Positions 18,937 to 27,371 of a stretch of 64,000 nt of DNA are shown one piece after another; position 1 is the stretch's first letter; each line of letters begins with the position of its first letter. The DNA comes from Actinomadura graeca. Its GTDB lineage: Bacteria > Actinomycetota > Actinomycetes > Streptosporangiales > Streptosporangiaceae. Where the stretch lies: contig NZ_CP059572.1 in the NCBI RefSeq assembly GCF_019175365.1, forward strand, positions 7,378,001 to 7,442,000. Direction: 5' to 3'. The notes beneath the pieces were generated by a model. The model did no database searches and had not been told where the DNA came from. It worked only from the letters and a program-made list of their open reading frames with translations. Both the position numbers and the translations under genes were made by a program.

Positions 18937-19830
18937 ATGAGCACGCCTCTCCGGAACCGGCCGAGCCGCCTTGACGACGAATGGTCCCAGCACCGGTCGG
19001 CGGTCTTCGGCGCCGCCTACCGCATCACCGGCAGCGTCGCCGACGCCGAGGACATCGTCCAGGACGTGTGGCTGCGCGCCGCGGCCCAGGAATCCCTGGA
19101 TGGCATCCGCGACCTGCGCGCCTGGCTACTCACCGTCGCCGCGCGCCGTTCCTACGACGTCCTCGGCACCGCCCGTGCCCGCCGCGTCGACTATGTCGGC
19201 CCGTGGCTGCCCGAACCCCTCCTGACCGGCCCGGACGTGGCCGACAAGGTCCTCGTGGACGACACCGTCGGCACCGCGATGATGCTGGTCCTGGAAGAAC
19301 TGACGCCCCCCGAGCGAGTCGCGTTCGTCCTGCACCAGGCATTCCAGGTGCCCTACGACCAGATCTCCGAGGTGCTCGGCAAGTCGCCCGCGGCCTGCCG
19401 GCAGCTCGCGTCCAGGGCCCGCCGCAAGGTCGCCGCCGCCCAGCCCGCCCGTCCCGCTTCACGCGCCGAACGCGAGAGGGTACTGACGGCCTTCCGCGCC
19501 GCATACGAGGAAGGTGATGGCGCGGCGCTGATGAACCTGCTCGACCCGGACGCGACGTACACCACCGACGGCGGCGGCAAGGTCTTCGCCGCCCGCAAGA
19601 TCATCGTCGGCGCGGCGCGGGTCATCAACACCCTGCTCAGGGTGGGCGCGCGCCACCGGGTACGTCTCGTTCCCGCCGAAGTCAACGGCGAACCGGCCCT
19701 GCTGGTCCACACGGACGGCCGCGTGACCGGCGTCGACACGATAGAGATCCAGAAGGGCCGCATAACCGCCTACCGCCGCGTCCTGAATCCCGACAAACTC
19801 GCCCCCCTGACCAATCACCTCCACCACTAG
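18937..19830 (+). CDS. ECF41-family RNA polymerase sigma factor (SigJ-like)
   Basis: A 297-aa sigma factor with sigma2 (about residues 8-75, ITGSVADAEDIVQDVWLR), sigma4 (about 118-165, LTPPERVAFVLHQAFQVPYD) and a fused SnoaL-like C-terminal domain. The ECF41 marker YVGPWLPEPLL is near residue 86. The C-terminal markers DGGGKV (near 211) and NPDKL (near 283) are present. In ECF41 the C-terminal domain replaces an anti-sigma factor. No anti-sigma gene is adjacent, as expected. ATG 18937 is chosen because homology starts soon after it. A CMD/AhpD-type gene 1.2 kb downstream carries an ECF41-like promoter, which fits the usual ECF41 neighbourhood. Confidence 0.92.
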   Translation: MSTPLRNRPSRLDDEWSQHRSAVFGAAYRITGSVADAEDIVQDVWLRAAAQESLDGIRDLRAWLLTVAARRSYDVLGTARARRVDYVGPWLPEPLLTGPDVADKVLVDDTVGTAMMLVLEELTPPERVAFVLHQAFQVPYDQISEVLGKSPAACRQLASRARRKVAAAQPARPASRAERERVLTAFRAAYEEGDGAALMNLLDPDATYTTDGGGKVFAARKIIVGAARVINTLLRVGARHRVRLVPAEVNGEPALLVHTDGRVTGVDTIEIQKGRITAYRRVLNPDKLAPLTNHLHH

Positions 19831-20957
19831 GATCTCGAACCGCCTAGACAAGACCGCGTCCGCGAACAAGCCAGGCCAGCCATTTCACCTGGCGGCCCAG
19901 CACACCCCCGGTCGGCTCCGCCAGCCACGCCCGGCCCAGTTGAACCGCCCCATGACGGGCTCGCCCCTCAAGGGCGCCTGCCTGCCCGTCCGGTCCGGAC
20001 AGCGGACGCGCCCTTGAAGCGAAGCCGAACAGCAAAGGCAGACTCCGAACGACCTGGTCGAGGCGACCGCAAGCCGGGCGGCCACGTCAGACGGCGATGG
20101 GCCACCCGCCCTCGACACAACGGATCGCCGCGACAATCACGGACCGCCGTCCTCCTCCGCAGCCCTGGTCACCCGCAGATCCTGGTGCCAGTCCCAGAGC
20201 CTCAGAGCGGACGCGATGCCATCCGCCACCGAGTGGCTCCCGGCACCGGACCAGCAGCGGCTTGCGGCCCTCTGCTCTGCGACGACTCTTGAACTGGCTC
20301 GCCGCGTCCCTCATTAGATACCGTGCCAGCGCCCTCCGCGTCGTCGGCGCATCGAGCGACCTGCTGACTAGAGGATCACCCGCCGGTGCCCCGTCGCCCC
20401 GGTGACCGGGAACCGTCCGCCTACCCGATGCGCAGGTGTGGCCCCCACTCAACCATTAGCAGCGCTGTTCTGGCTGACCCTGTTCATCCTCAACCTTCTC
20501 GCGCCGCAGGCGGCGGCGATGGTCTACCGGAGCGCAGCTGATCTCATCATCTGGCCGACAGTCCTGATCCAAGGACGGACGCCGCCGTCGCGGCGAGGCG
20601 GCCGCTGCCGTCGAGTGCCGTCGAGTGCCGTCGAGCAGGATGGGAGACGCACCCAGCCGTGCGCCGTCCATACTGAACACCGCCTACCCAATGCGTCTGT
20701 TGACGGCGAGCTGTAAAAGACAAGTGTCTCGATGACCCTGCGCTCGTCCTTTCCGCGGTGGGTGGCCGCAACTTGATACTGCTCCTCCGCATGTGGCACG
20801 CGCACAACCGCCACGCAGGGAGCCGCGCACCAATCGCCTCAACTCCCTGAGCTGCAACTGCCCCCAGCGGCAACGTCGTCGTTCCCATAGAAGCCGCACC
20901 GCCCTGCACCGCTCCGTTCTGCACCGCACCGCTCTGCTTCTGCCTACCGCTCCACAC
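19831..20957. other. 1.1-kb region without a recognisable gene
   Basis: Six-frame reading gives only short frames with no domain I recognise and erratic codon use. A hydrophobic segment is encoded near 20460-20530 (LAALFWLTLFILNLLAPQ) but has no convincing start or continuation. There is a GTCGAGTGCC triplication at about 20612-20635 and CTGCACCGC-type repeats near 20900-20930. I take it as decayed sequence between the sigma gene and its probable target. Confidence 0.5.
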
Positions 20958-20984
20958 AGTCACAGCGTGGTCGGCAACGTCGTC
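20958..20984 (+). promoter_or_regulatory. ECF41-type promoter of the CMD/AhpD gene
   Basis: AGTCACA (20958-20964), 16-nt spacer, CGTC (20981-20984), 26 nt before the ATG of the peroxidase-like gene. It differs at one base from the TGTCACA...CGTC pattern described for ECF41 sigma factors. The cognate-type sigma gene is the next gene upstream. Confidence 0.7.
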
Positions 20985-21010
20985 TTCCTGGTGACGAAGG
21001 GAGAACGACG

Positions 21011-21451
21011 ATGGCACGCATACTTCTGGGTGAGGCCACACCCGAGGTCTACAAGGGTTTCATGGACATCGGCCGAGTGATCCGCAAAGGCCCTCTTGAT
21101 CGACGGGTTCAGGACCTGATCAAGATCCGCGCGTCACAGCTGAACGGATGCGCCTTCTGCGTGGACGCTCACATCCGGGACGCACGCACGCTCGGTGAGT
21201 CCGAGGAGCGCATCCACCACACCACCATCTGGCGCGAATCGCACCTCTACACAGAGCCGGAACGCGCCGCGCTCGCCTACACAGAGGCCGTCACGCGTCG
21301 CGAACCGGTCAGCGACGAACTTTGGGACACGCTGCGCGAGCACTATCCGAACGACCGTGAACTCGGAGACCTTGTCGGACTTGTGTCTCTGATCAACGCG
21401 CTCAACCTGTTCGGAGTGCCACTGAAACTCAGGCCGCCCGTCCGAGACTGA
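21011..21451 (+). CDS. carboxymuconolactone decarboxylase/AhpD-family protein
   Basis: A 146-aa CMD-family protein with the thiol pair Cys47 and Cys50 in NGCAFCVDAH, the AhpD-like alkylhydroperoxidase signature. It may reduce peroxides or act as a protein disulphide enzyme. ATG 21011 has GAAGGGAG about 9 nt upstream. Upstream is an ECF41-type promoter, and CMD genes are the commonest partners of ECF41 sigma factors. The gene converges on the LLM oxidoreductase gene with a 68-bp gap. The precise substrate is unknown. Confidence 0.93.
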   Translation: MARILLGEATPEVYKGFMDIGRVIRKGPLDRRVQDLIKIRASQLNGCAFCVDAHIRDARTLGESEERIHHTTIWRESHLYTEPERAALAYTEAVTRREPVSDELWDTLREHYPNDRELGDLVGLVSLINALNLFGVPLKLRPPVRD

Positions 21452-21519
21452 GCCCGCCCTTCAGGGTCTGCCTGGGCGGGCCGGATAGCGACGGACGTGC
21501 CGACGGACATGCCTCGTCC

Positions 21520-22389
21520 TCACCGCCCTGCAGGGACGATCTTCTCGGTCTGCGCCACCGCCTCGCCCAGGACGCCCGCAAGGTCCTGACCGGTGGCCTG
21601 GGAGAAGATCACCTGATCGATCCCGGATTCGGCGAGCCGCCCGACGGTGTCGACGGCCGCGTCCACCGATGTTCCGTCCCTGAGGAAAGCCAGCGCGGTC
21701 TTCTGAATGTCGGCATAGTCGCGTCCCTCCCGTTCGCAGTGCTCCCGCAGGACCTCCAGCTTCCGGGGCAGTTCCTCGCCGTCGAAGAGGTTGCACGCGT
21801 CGGCGTGCTTTGCGACGAACCGCAGTGTCTTCTTCTCGCCGCCTCCGCCGATCAGGATGGGCGGATGCGGCCGCTGAAGCGCGGGCGGAGAGTTCAACGG
21901 ACGCTCCAGCCGGTAGTGCTCGCCCTCGAACGCCGACTCGTCGCCCTGCCACATCTGGTGGGCGATCTTCAGCGTCTCCTCCAGCCGCTCGAACCTCTCC
22001 GCCGTGGGCGGGAACGCGACGCCGAGACCCCGCGACTCCTCGTCGTTCCACGCCGCGCCGATGCCAAGCCAGGCCCGTCCGCCCGAGAGGACGTCCAGCG
22101 TTGTCACCGTCTTCACCAGGAGCCCCGGGTGCCGGTAGGTGACGCCGGTGACCATCGTTCCGAGGGTGATCCGCTTGGTCAGCGCCGCCGCGTACGCCAG
22201 TGCCGAATAACCCTCCAGCATCGGTTCCTCGGCCGCGCCCACCACGTTGATCTGGAAGAAGTGGTCCATCACCCAGAAGGAACGCAGTCCGGCCTCGTCG
22301 GCCTCCTTGGCGATGCGACCGAATGTCGGCCCGATCTGTTCAGGTCCGCCGGAAAAGGTGAAACTGGGGACTTGCAGTCCGATATGCAT
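21520..22389 (-). CDS. LLM class F420-dependent oxidoreductase
   Basis: A 289-aa luciferase-like TIM-barrel protein. It opens MHIGLQVPSFTF and contains FWVMDHFFQ, LGTMVTGVTYRHPGLLVK and the GGRAWLGIGAAWNDEESRGLG stretch of F420-binding members, then HPPILIGGGGEKKTLR. Such enzymes oxidise or reduce small organic substrates with F420 or flavin. ATG 22389 has GAGG upstream. The promoter at 22448-22478 has a 19-bp spacer filled by the palindrome CTGGAGTGCGCTCCAG, the same as the MerR gene at 26918. It is therefore probably induced by that regulator. Confidence 0.93.
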   Translation of the reverse strand: MHIGLQVPSFTFSGGPEQIGPTFGRIAKEADEAGLRSFWVMDHFFQINVVGAAEEPMLEGYSALAYAAALTKRITLGTMVTGVTYRHPGLLVKTVTTLDVLSGGRAWLGIGAAWNDEESRGLGVAFPPTAERFERLEETLKIAHQMWQGDESAFEGEHYRLERPLNSPPALQRPHPPILIGGGGEKKTLRFVAKHADACNLFDGEELPRKLEVLREHCEREGRDYADIQKTALAFLRDGTSVDAAVDTVGRLAESGIDQVIFSQATGQDLAGVLGEAVAQTEKIVPAGR

Positions 22390-22447
22390 GGCAGATCCTC
22401 ACGTTCGTCATGTGCTTCGCGAGCTCGCAGACCGAATATCGGAGACA

Positions 22448-22478
22448 ACTATGCGAGCTGGAGTGCGCTCCAGGTCAA
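22448..22478 (-). promoter_or_regulatory. MerR-type promoter/operator of the LLM oxidoreductase gene
   Basis: On the minus strand: TTGACC (22478-22473), 19-nt spacer, CATAGT (22453-22448). The perfect palindrome CTGGAGTGCGCTCCAG occupies 22458-22473. An overlong 19-bp spacer with a centred palindrome is the hallmark of MerR-activated promoters. The start codon is about 55 nt downstream. Confidence 0.85.
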
Positions 22479-22676
22479 GCCTCGGCCTTCGCCCTCCTCC
22501 TCGTCTGTACCGCCAGACGGGCGCAGCAACCCTGGTCCCGAGCGATCTCGTCGTGTCCGTAGAGACACCGACTTGCGCGATGGGCCTCGCGGTACACACG
22601 AACGATCATGCTGCGCCTGCCACTGCCCGGCTGGACGTTGCTGCCCAGTGTGATGCGTCAAGTGTGTGAATCGGTG

Positions 22677-22733
22677 GCGCATGTGTGATCCGGCTGTGCA
22701 TGTGCGTTCCGGCGGTGCATGTGCAATCCGGCG
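22677..22733 (+). repeat. 19-bp tandem array (3 units)
   Basis: Three imperfect units of GTGCATGTGCRWTCCGGCG type. They lie in a gap of about 880 bp (22390-23270) that holds no gene; the gap also carries the MerR-type promoter and one copy of the 168-bp palindromic element. Confidence 0.75.
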
Positions 22734-22953
22734 CTTTGGGTGCTCGCCGATGTGTGTGCGTGATGCAGGACGGTGCCCGGCTGCGTCGGCGAGATGGGCT
22801 GACGTCCCGGCGGACGCCCCGGCCTGTGGTCCGTGACTGCCACCTAATTGGCCCACCGAAGTTTCTCGGCTTGTAAAATGCTTCGGCGATCATCTGACTT
22901 TCAAATTTCTATGCCGAGTATCGAGGATCGGATATTCGAAATTGGAGATTCGC

Positions 22954-23121
22954 GGTGGGGGCGGCGCTGCGTACGGGGCCGCCCCTCCAAAGTCAAGGGC
23001 GCTTCGCGTCGCTACGCGATGGGACTCCGTCCCACCCTTGACTTCGGAGCCTCTGCGGCCCCTGGGTGCAGCTCTCATCGGGCAGGCTCCGCCTGCCCCC
23101 GCCCGACGCGCCGCCCCCACC
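22954..23121 (+). repeat. 168-bp palindromic element, copy 1
   Basis: Bounded by 14-bp terminal inverted repeats GGTGGGGGCGGCGC / GCGCCGCCCCCACC. Internal nested hairpins: GGGGCCGC with GCGGCCCC; AAGTCAAGGG with CCCTTGACTT; CGCGT-CGCT-ACGCG; TGGGAC-TCC-GTCCCA; GGGCAGGC-TCC-GCCTGCCC. An inverted copy at 26469-26636 matches at 167 of 168 positions. Small, non-coding and TIR-bounded, it resembles a MITE or REP-like element. No clear target-site duplication is seen. Confidence 0.9.
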
Positions 23122-23234
23122 GCCCCATCAATGCCAAAAGTGGGGATAATTCATCTCAATTCAGACAGCTGTGGTGCTCGGATGTTTTCCTGTCGCGAAG
23201 GTGACAATAGACGAACCTGATTTAAGCGTTGATC

Positions 23235-23263
23235 TTGACCGGGAGGCGATATCATTCGAATAT
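23235..23263 (+). promoter_or_regulatory. candidate promoter of the HNH gene
   Basis: TTGACC (23235-23240), 17-nt spacer, GAATAT (23258-23263). This would start transcription at or next to ATG 23271, giving a leaderless mRNA. Confidence 0.45.
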
Positions 23264-23270
23264 GCGTTCG

Positions 23271-24494
23271 ATGGCGATCGATCTTGATGAGGCGTCCACC
23301 GCGGAAATGGTGAACGCTCTCTCGATGATCGCTGCCGAACTCGCACAGCGGCCCACGCCCGACTCGTCAGCGGCGTGTATGGAACTCACCGAGACCCTCG
23401 CAGCCGCCAGCGACCTGTGCGAAAGCGTCCTTGCCGGGTTCATCGGACGTGTCGACACCCATGGCGAGGTGCAGCGTTGGGGGTTGCCTTCCACCCGAGC
23501 CTGGCTCCGCTCACGGTTGGGCATGCGTGACCACAACGCCAAGCAGCGCCTCACTTCTGCGCGTCAGCGCCACCGCCTGCCCCAGACCACGAAGCTCTGG
23601 GCGGCGGGAGAACTGTCCAGTGACTACGCGGCCACCATCTCCGACGCCGTCGCCCGCCTGGACGACTCCGACTGCGGTGCGGCGGAGAGCCTGCTGCTCG
23701 ACATGACCAGCCAGGGGTTCTCTCCGGGGAAGCTGGCCTCCTTCGGCCGCCGCATCCGCGATGTCATAGCCGAGCGAGACGGCACCGGTCAGGTCGACCC
23801 GGAGTCGAGCCGTGGTTACACCCGCTCATGGATCACCTGTACTCGTTCCTTGGACGGCGGCCGCTACCTCAAGGGCTGGCTCAACGCCGAAGACGCGGCG
23901 GTGTGGGAAGGGACCGTGGCGCCGCTGGCGGCACCTGCCGGGGCCGACGACCATCGCGACCTGCCCGAGCGCACCGCCGCCGCCGTGACCTCCGTCCTGG
24001 CGGGCGGGCACACCGCCACCAAGGTCACCGTCATCTGTGACTTGGAGACCCTCACCGGCGGCACGGCCCCCGCCCGCCTCACCGACGGCACTCCCATACC
24101 CGCCGAACACGCCCGCCGCATCGCTCTGTCGGCCGGGGTGTCCCCTCTCATCCTCGGGCGCGGCCACGTTCCGCTGTACCTTGGCCACCGGCACCGCTTC
24201 GCGAGCCCCGGGCAACGCCGGGTACTGGAGACCCTCTACTCCACTTGCGCCGTTCATGACTGCGAGATTCCGGGCACTCTGTGCGAGATTGACCACGTGG
24301 ACGGCTGGGCGCTCGGCAACAGCCCAACCGACATCGACAAGCTTGCCTTGTGCTGCGGATGGCACAACCGCTTCAAACACACCAACGCTGAACAGATCCG
24401 AATCAGCCGAGGTGCGGACGGCCGTTACATCTACCGTGTCCTGCCGCCGCCAGGAAGCGTCCGCAGGCAGAGAATGGATTCCGAGGGGCTATGA
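23271..24494 (+). CDS. DUF222/HNH endonuclease signature protein (13E12 family)
   Basis: About 407 aa. The N-terminal two thirds is DUF222 (WGLPSTRAWLRSRLGM, GELSSDYAATISDAV). The C-terminal HNH domain has CEIDHVDGWALGNSPTDIDK near residue 345 and CGWHNRFKHT near 365, with the Cys pairs, His and Asn of the nuclease fold. The 13E12 family is expanded in actinobacteria and often lies in mobile or repeat-rich regions; a biological role is not established. ATG 23271 is favoured by promoter spacing, ATG 23262 is the alternative. The gene lies between the two inverted 168-bp elements. Confidence 0.9.
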   Translation: MAIDLDEASTAEMVNALSMIAAELAQRPTPDSSAACMELTETLAAASDLCESVLAGFIGRVDTHGEVQRWGLPSTRAWLRSRLGMRDHNAKQRLTSARQRHRLPQTTKLWAAGELSSDYAATISDAVARLDDSDCGAAESLLLDMTSQGFSPGKLASFGRRIRDVIAERDGTGQVDPESSRGYTRSWITCTRSLDGGRYLKGWLNAEDAAVWEGTVAPLAAPAGADDHRDLPERTAAAVTSVLAGGHTATKVTVICDLETLTGGTAPARLTDGTPIPAEHARRIALSAGVSPLILGRGHVPLYLGHRHRFASPGQRRVLETLYSTCAVHDCEIPGTLCEIDHVDGWALGNSPTDIDKLALCCGWHNRFKHTNAEQIRISRGADGRYIYRVLPPPGSVRRQRMDSEGL

Positions 24495-24649
24495 CTCGCG
24501 TCAACCCCACCGAAAGGCCACGCCACCAAGCCGATGTCCCCCCAACCGGTCAATTGGAGCGGCCTACCTCTCAACCGTGGCATGCCACCAACCGCTGCCC
24601 GCCATCCGCCCTCTCAGTGCGTGTTGATCGATCCTTTTATTGGCACTCG

Positions 24650-25105
24650 AGAATGCGTCGGCCTTGGCGGACGGCGGGCCGTCCGCCACGTGCCAGGCGG
24701 CGGGTCATAAGGCCGATCGCGGCCCACCGAATCATGGCTTCGCTGGTGGCGGGATCGCGTTCGTGGTCGCGTGCCAGCCGCCGGTGTGCGGTCAGCCATG
24801 CCAGAGCCGCTCGACCGCCCACCGGCGCGGGAGCACGGCGAACCCCTCCCGATTCGCAGGCTTGCGGACAAGCCGATCGTGGTGCACAGGCTGTCGCGGG
24901 TCCGCCCCGCCCGCCGTCCTGCTTGGCGGCGCCGGAGCGGCGGGAGCCCAGCAGGCGTTCGGCGAAACTTGCGTCGGCGAACACCAACCGGCAGGTGGGC
25001 AAGGTGCAAGCTGGTGCGGGTGATGGCCGAGCGGGCGCCGCGTAGATCGCCGATGAGCGGCCCGGTGTCCGTGGGCGTCACCGCTAACCGATTGCGCCCT
25101 GTCGG
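24650..25105 (-). pseudogene. degraded IS5-type transposase, C-terminal part
   Basis: Fragments of one transposase appear in three minus-strand frames: RLAVTPTDTGPLIGDLRGA, then TCRLVFADASFAERLL, then GFAVLPRRWAVER, then AWLTAHRRLARDHERDP and EAMIRWAAIGLMTRRLARG. The order is that of IS5-family DDE transposases (VTPADT...DGGYAG...FVVLPRRWVVERT...WLxRxRRLxRDYE). At least three frameshifts and loss of the N-terminal third make it non-functional. No terminal inverted repeats were identified. Confidence 0.8.
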
Positions 25106-25187
25106 AGGCGGTGTACTGGCGCACCGCGTGCTGGAGACGCTGTCGCTCTGACTGGCGCCAGCACCCGTGCGGCGCCACGGCTTGGAG

Positions 25188-25655
25188 AAGGTGAACATCG
25201 TGGATGGCGCGCTGGTGCCCGTGCGAGACCGGCCCCTGGCCGAGCGCAGCAAGAACCGACTACTAGGCCAACACACAGATCGCCATCAGATGCCGACACA
25301 TGCCTGATGGCCGCGGCCGGCGCCCCGCTGTCGGCCAACCATGACGACTGCAAGCCCACTGCGGCTCGGTGATCGACCAAACCCCGCGTGGGCGGCATGT
25401 GATGACCGACGGCGCCCGCCAGGGCAACCCCGGTGTGATCATTCCCGGCGGCAAGCCCTGCGGCAGCGGCGCCCGGGAGCCCTGGCAGATTTCAACTCCA
25501 TGCACCGCAGCGTCCGCGCCCGAACCGGACGAGCCCTGGTCGGGCCGAAGAACCGGAAGACCCTGCGCGACCGCCGTCGTAAGGGCACACCCTGCGGGAC
25601 ACCCCGGCTGGCATCGCCTATCCCCACAACCTAACCGCCACCGCCTGTTGCACCC
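25188..25655 (+). pseudogene. degraded DDE_Tnp_4/IS5-type transposase
   Basis: Opposite in direction to the previous fragment and a different subfamily. Pieces in order: IVDGALVPVRDRPLAE (catalytic-domain start), ADTCLMAAAGAPLSANHDD, QGNPGVIIPGGKP, DFNSMHRSVRAR, KNRKTLRDRRRKG, GIAYPHNLT. They match the usual VDGTLVP...NRNDCKAW...HRxVRARVEH...MKNWKILRDCRxKG...HNL layout but lie in shifting frames with an in-frame stop near 25370. It lacks the N-terminal helix-turn-helix part. Confidence 0.78.
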
Positions 25656-25826
25656 GTCCTGACGCAGTTGGCAACGGCCCATCCGGCCTGCGAGCTACGT
25701 GACAGCCCTTGGTAGCGCAAGGTGAGCAAGGAAGCGTACTCGCGAGGTCAGCCGCTCGACTTGCCCTGGGACGCGAAGTGTGGACGCGCCTTGGAGTGTC
25801 GGTGCGGTGGTGCATGCTCTGGGCCC

Positions 25827-26324
25827 ATGAGCATGAACGGGGAGTACCTGGCGGTCACAGCTGCGCAGCTCGACAAGGCGATCAAAGAACCGGGATGGGC
25901 CTTGAAACTGGCTTACCAGGTCATGGATGCGGAGGGAGAGCCCCAGCGGCCCCCTGCTGAGGCTCGCTGCATGACCACGCATAAAGCGTGGCATGCGATC
26001 GCTTTCCTGCTGGAACGCGCTGGCTTTCGCGACTATATCGTCTACGGTGACCAGGCTCTCACCGATGAGGACTGGGGTTATGGTCCGCCGAGGTATCTGA
26101 CCCCCGAGCGGGTCAGGGAAGCAGCAGATGCGCTTGCGAACCTTTCATACAACGATCTGATCGCCGAGGTGGCTCCTGCGGATCTGTCAGCTGCGGAAAT
26201 CTATCCGTCTATTTGGGACGACGAGGACGCGCTCGAATGGGTGCGTGGCTGGTTCGAGGATCTCGAACCGTTCTTCCGGGCCGCAGCCGGTCGAGGCGAT
26301 GCCATGCTGACCTGGTTGGACTGA
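25827..26324 (+). CDS. DUF1877 (YfbM-like) family protein
   Basis: A 165-aa soluble acidic protein starting MSMNGEYLAVTAAQLDKAI, the standard opening of DUF1877 proteins. It continues with KAWHAIAFLLER and the RYLTPERVREAADALA segment. Function is unknown; some relatives sit in toxin-immunity or T6SS-related contexts, but no such partner is visible here. ATG 25827 has CATGCT 8 nt before it and TTGGAG at 25791, so the mRNA may be leaderless. It lies inside the segment bounded by the 168-bp inverted elements. Its lower GC relative to its neighbours hints at transfer. Confidence 0.85.
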   Translation: MSMNGEYLAVTAAQLDKAIKEPGWALKLAYQVMDAEGEPQRPPAEARCMTTHKAWHAIAFLLERAGFRDYIVYGDQALTDEDWGYGPPRYLTPERVREAADALANLSYNDLIAEVAPADLSAAEIYPSIWDDEDALEWVRGWFEDLEPFFRAAAGRGDAMLTWLD

Positions 26325-26468
26325 CCACGAAGCGCCACTGCTCACTACTTCGCCAGCCCCGCTACTCCGCCACGTCCGCTACTCCGCGATCAACGCGACT
26401 CCGCCGTGGCGTTGGCCTGGTCACGTATGACGAAACGGGACTGCCGGTTGATTTGGCGGACGGGGGAC

Positions 26469-26636
26469 GGTGGGGGCGGCGCGTCGGGCGGGGGCAGGCG
26501 GAGCCTGCCCGATGAAAGCTGCACCCAGGGGCCGCAGAGGCTCCGAAGTCAAGGGTGGGACGGAGTCCCATCGCGTAGCGACGCGAAGCGCCCTTGACTT
26601 TGGAGGGGCGGCCCCGTACGCAGCGCCGCCCCCACC
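26469..26636 (-). repeat. 168-bp palindromic element, copy 2 (inverted)
   Basis: Reverse complement of 22954-23121 with a single substitution. Here the terminal inverted repeat extends by four more bases (GGAC/GTCC outside each end), giving 18 bp. It sits in a 593-bp gene-free gap between the DUF1877 and MerR genes. Confidence 0.9.
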
Positions 26637-26880
26637 GTCCAGGAAGAACGCAGTCTTTTCGGGCGCCCGTGGATAGATGGCTCTGGCAACTTTGACTACT
26701 CGATCTATCACCTTGCACCGCACCATCCCGAAATCGATATGGGTTTTGTGGTCCGCGCTACCAGCGAGGGAGATTCAACGATTATCCGAGAGGGCAGTTC
26801 AGACAACCTGTGCAGAGTCGTGAGGTCATCGTCTGCAACTCTCACCACGCAGGTCCGGGGGAACCGAGCATGAAGGACTG

Positions 26881-26911
26881 TTGACCTGGAGTGCGCTCCA
26901 GGTGGGATTCT
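26881..26911 (+). promoter_or_regulatory. MerR-type autoregulated promoter
   Basis: TTGACC (26881-26886), 19-nt spacer, GATTCT (26906-26911). The palindrome CTGGAGTGCGCTCCAG at 26886-26901 is identical to that upstream of the LLM oxidoreductase gene. GTG 26918 lies 6 nt after the -10 box. Confidence 0.85.
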
Positions 26912-26917
26912 GGGCGC

Positions 26918-27295
26918 GTGAGTTCATACTCTCCAGCTGAGACCGCCGAGAAGACCGGTTTCAGCATCGACACGCTGCGTTACTACGAGAAGATCGGCTT
27001 GCTTTCGGGGATCGCGCGGAACGCATCGGGCCGACGGGTCTTCAGCGACGATGACCTGTCATGGCTCGGGATGCTTCGTTGCCTGCGGGAGACCGGTATG
27101 CCGATCGCGGAGATGCTGCGGTACACGGAGCTCGCCCGGGGTGGGGAGGAGACCGTCCAGGAGCGGCTCGAAATTCTGCAGGATCACGACCGGCGGGTGG
27201 AGGACCAGATCGCCAAGTTGCGGGAGCAGCAGGAGCAGATCCAGTGGAAGATAGGCATCTACCAAGGGGCCTTCCGCGAGACCACGCTGGCCTGA
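26918..27295 (+). CDS. MerR family transcriptional regulator
   Basis: A 125-aa regulator with an N-terminal winged helix (YSPAETAEKTGFSIDTLRYYEKIGLL) and a dimerisation coiled coil (about residues 75-118, EERLEILQDHDRR, KLREQQEQIQWKI). There is no Cys-rich metal-binding loop, so a metal sensor is unlikely; the shape fits NmlR/AdhR-type regulators of aldehyde or redox stress. The GTG start 6 nt after the -10 box points to a leaderless mRNA. It most likely controls itself and the LLM oxidoreductase 4.5 kb away through the shared palindrome. Confidence 0.93.
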   Translation: MSSYSPAETAEKTGFSIDTLRYYEKIGLLSGIARNASGRRVFSDDDLSWLGMLRCLRETGMPIAEMLRYTELARGGEETVQERLEILQDHDRRVEDQIAKLREQQEQIQWKIGIYQGAFRETTLA

Positions 27296-27371
27296 AGAGC
27301 AGCCGACTTCCGCAGTTGCTGGCCACCTGCGTGCCCAGCACCGCCTCTTCCGCTTGTCTCTGATGCCCACC

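Noticed and set aside
20402..20716. 104-codon frame with a hydrophobic segment
   Set aside because: No ribosome site, abrupt change of composition and no recognisable family; left as unassigned sequence.
22890..23220. Short frames within the 168-bp element copies (also 26362-26726)
   Set aside because: All six frames are open because the element is GC-rich and palindromic; both copies give the same translation by identity, with no start signal. Treated as non-coding repeat.
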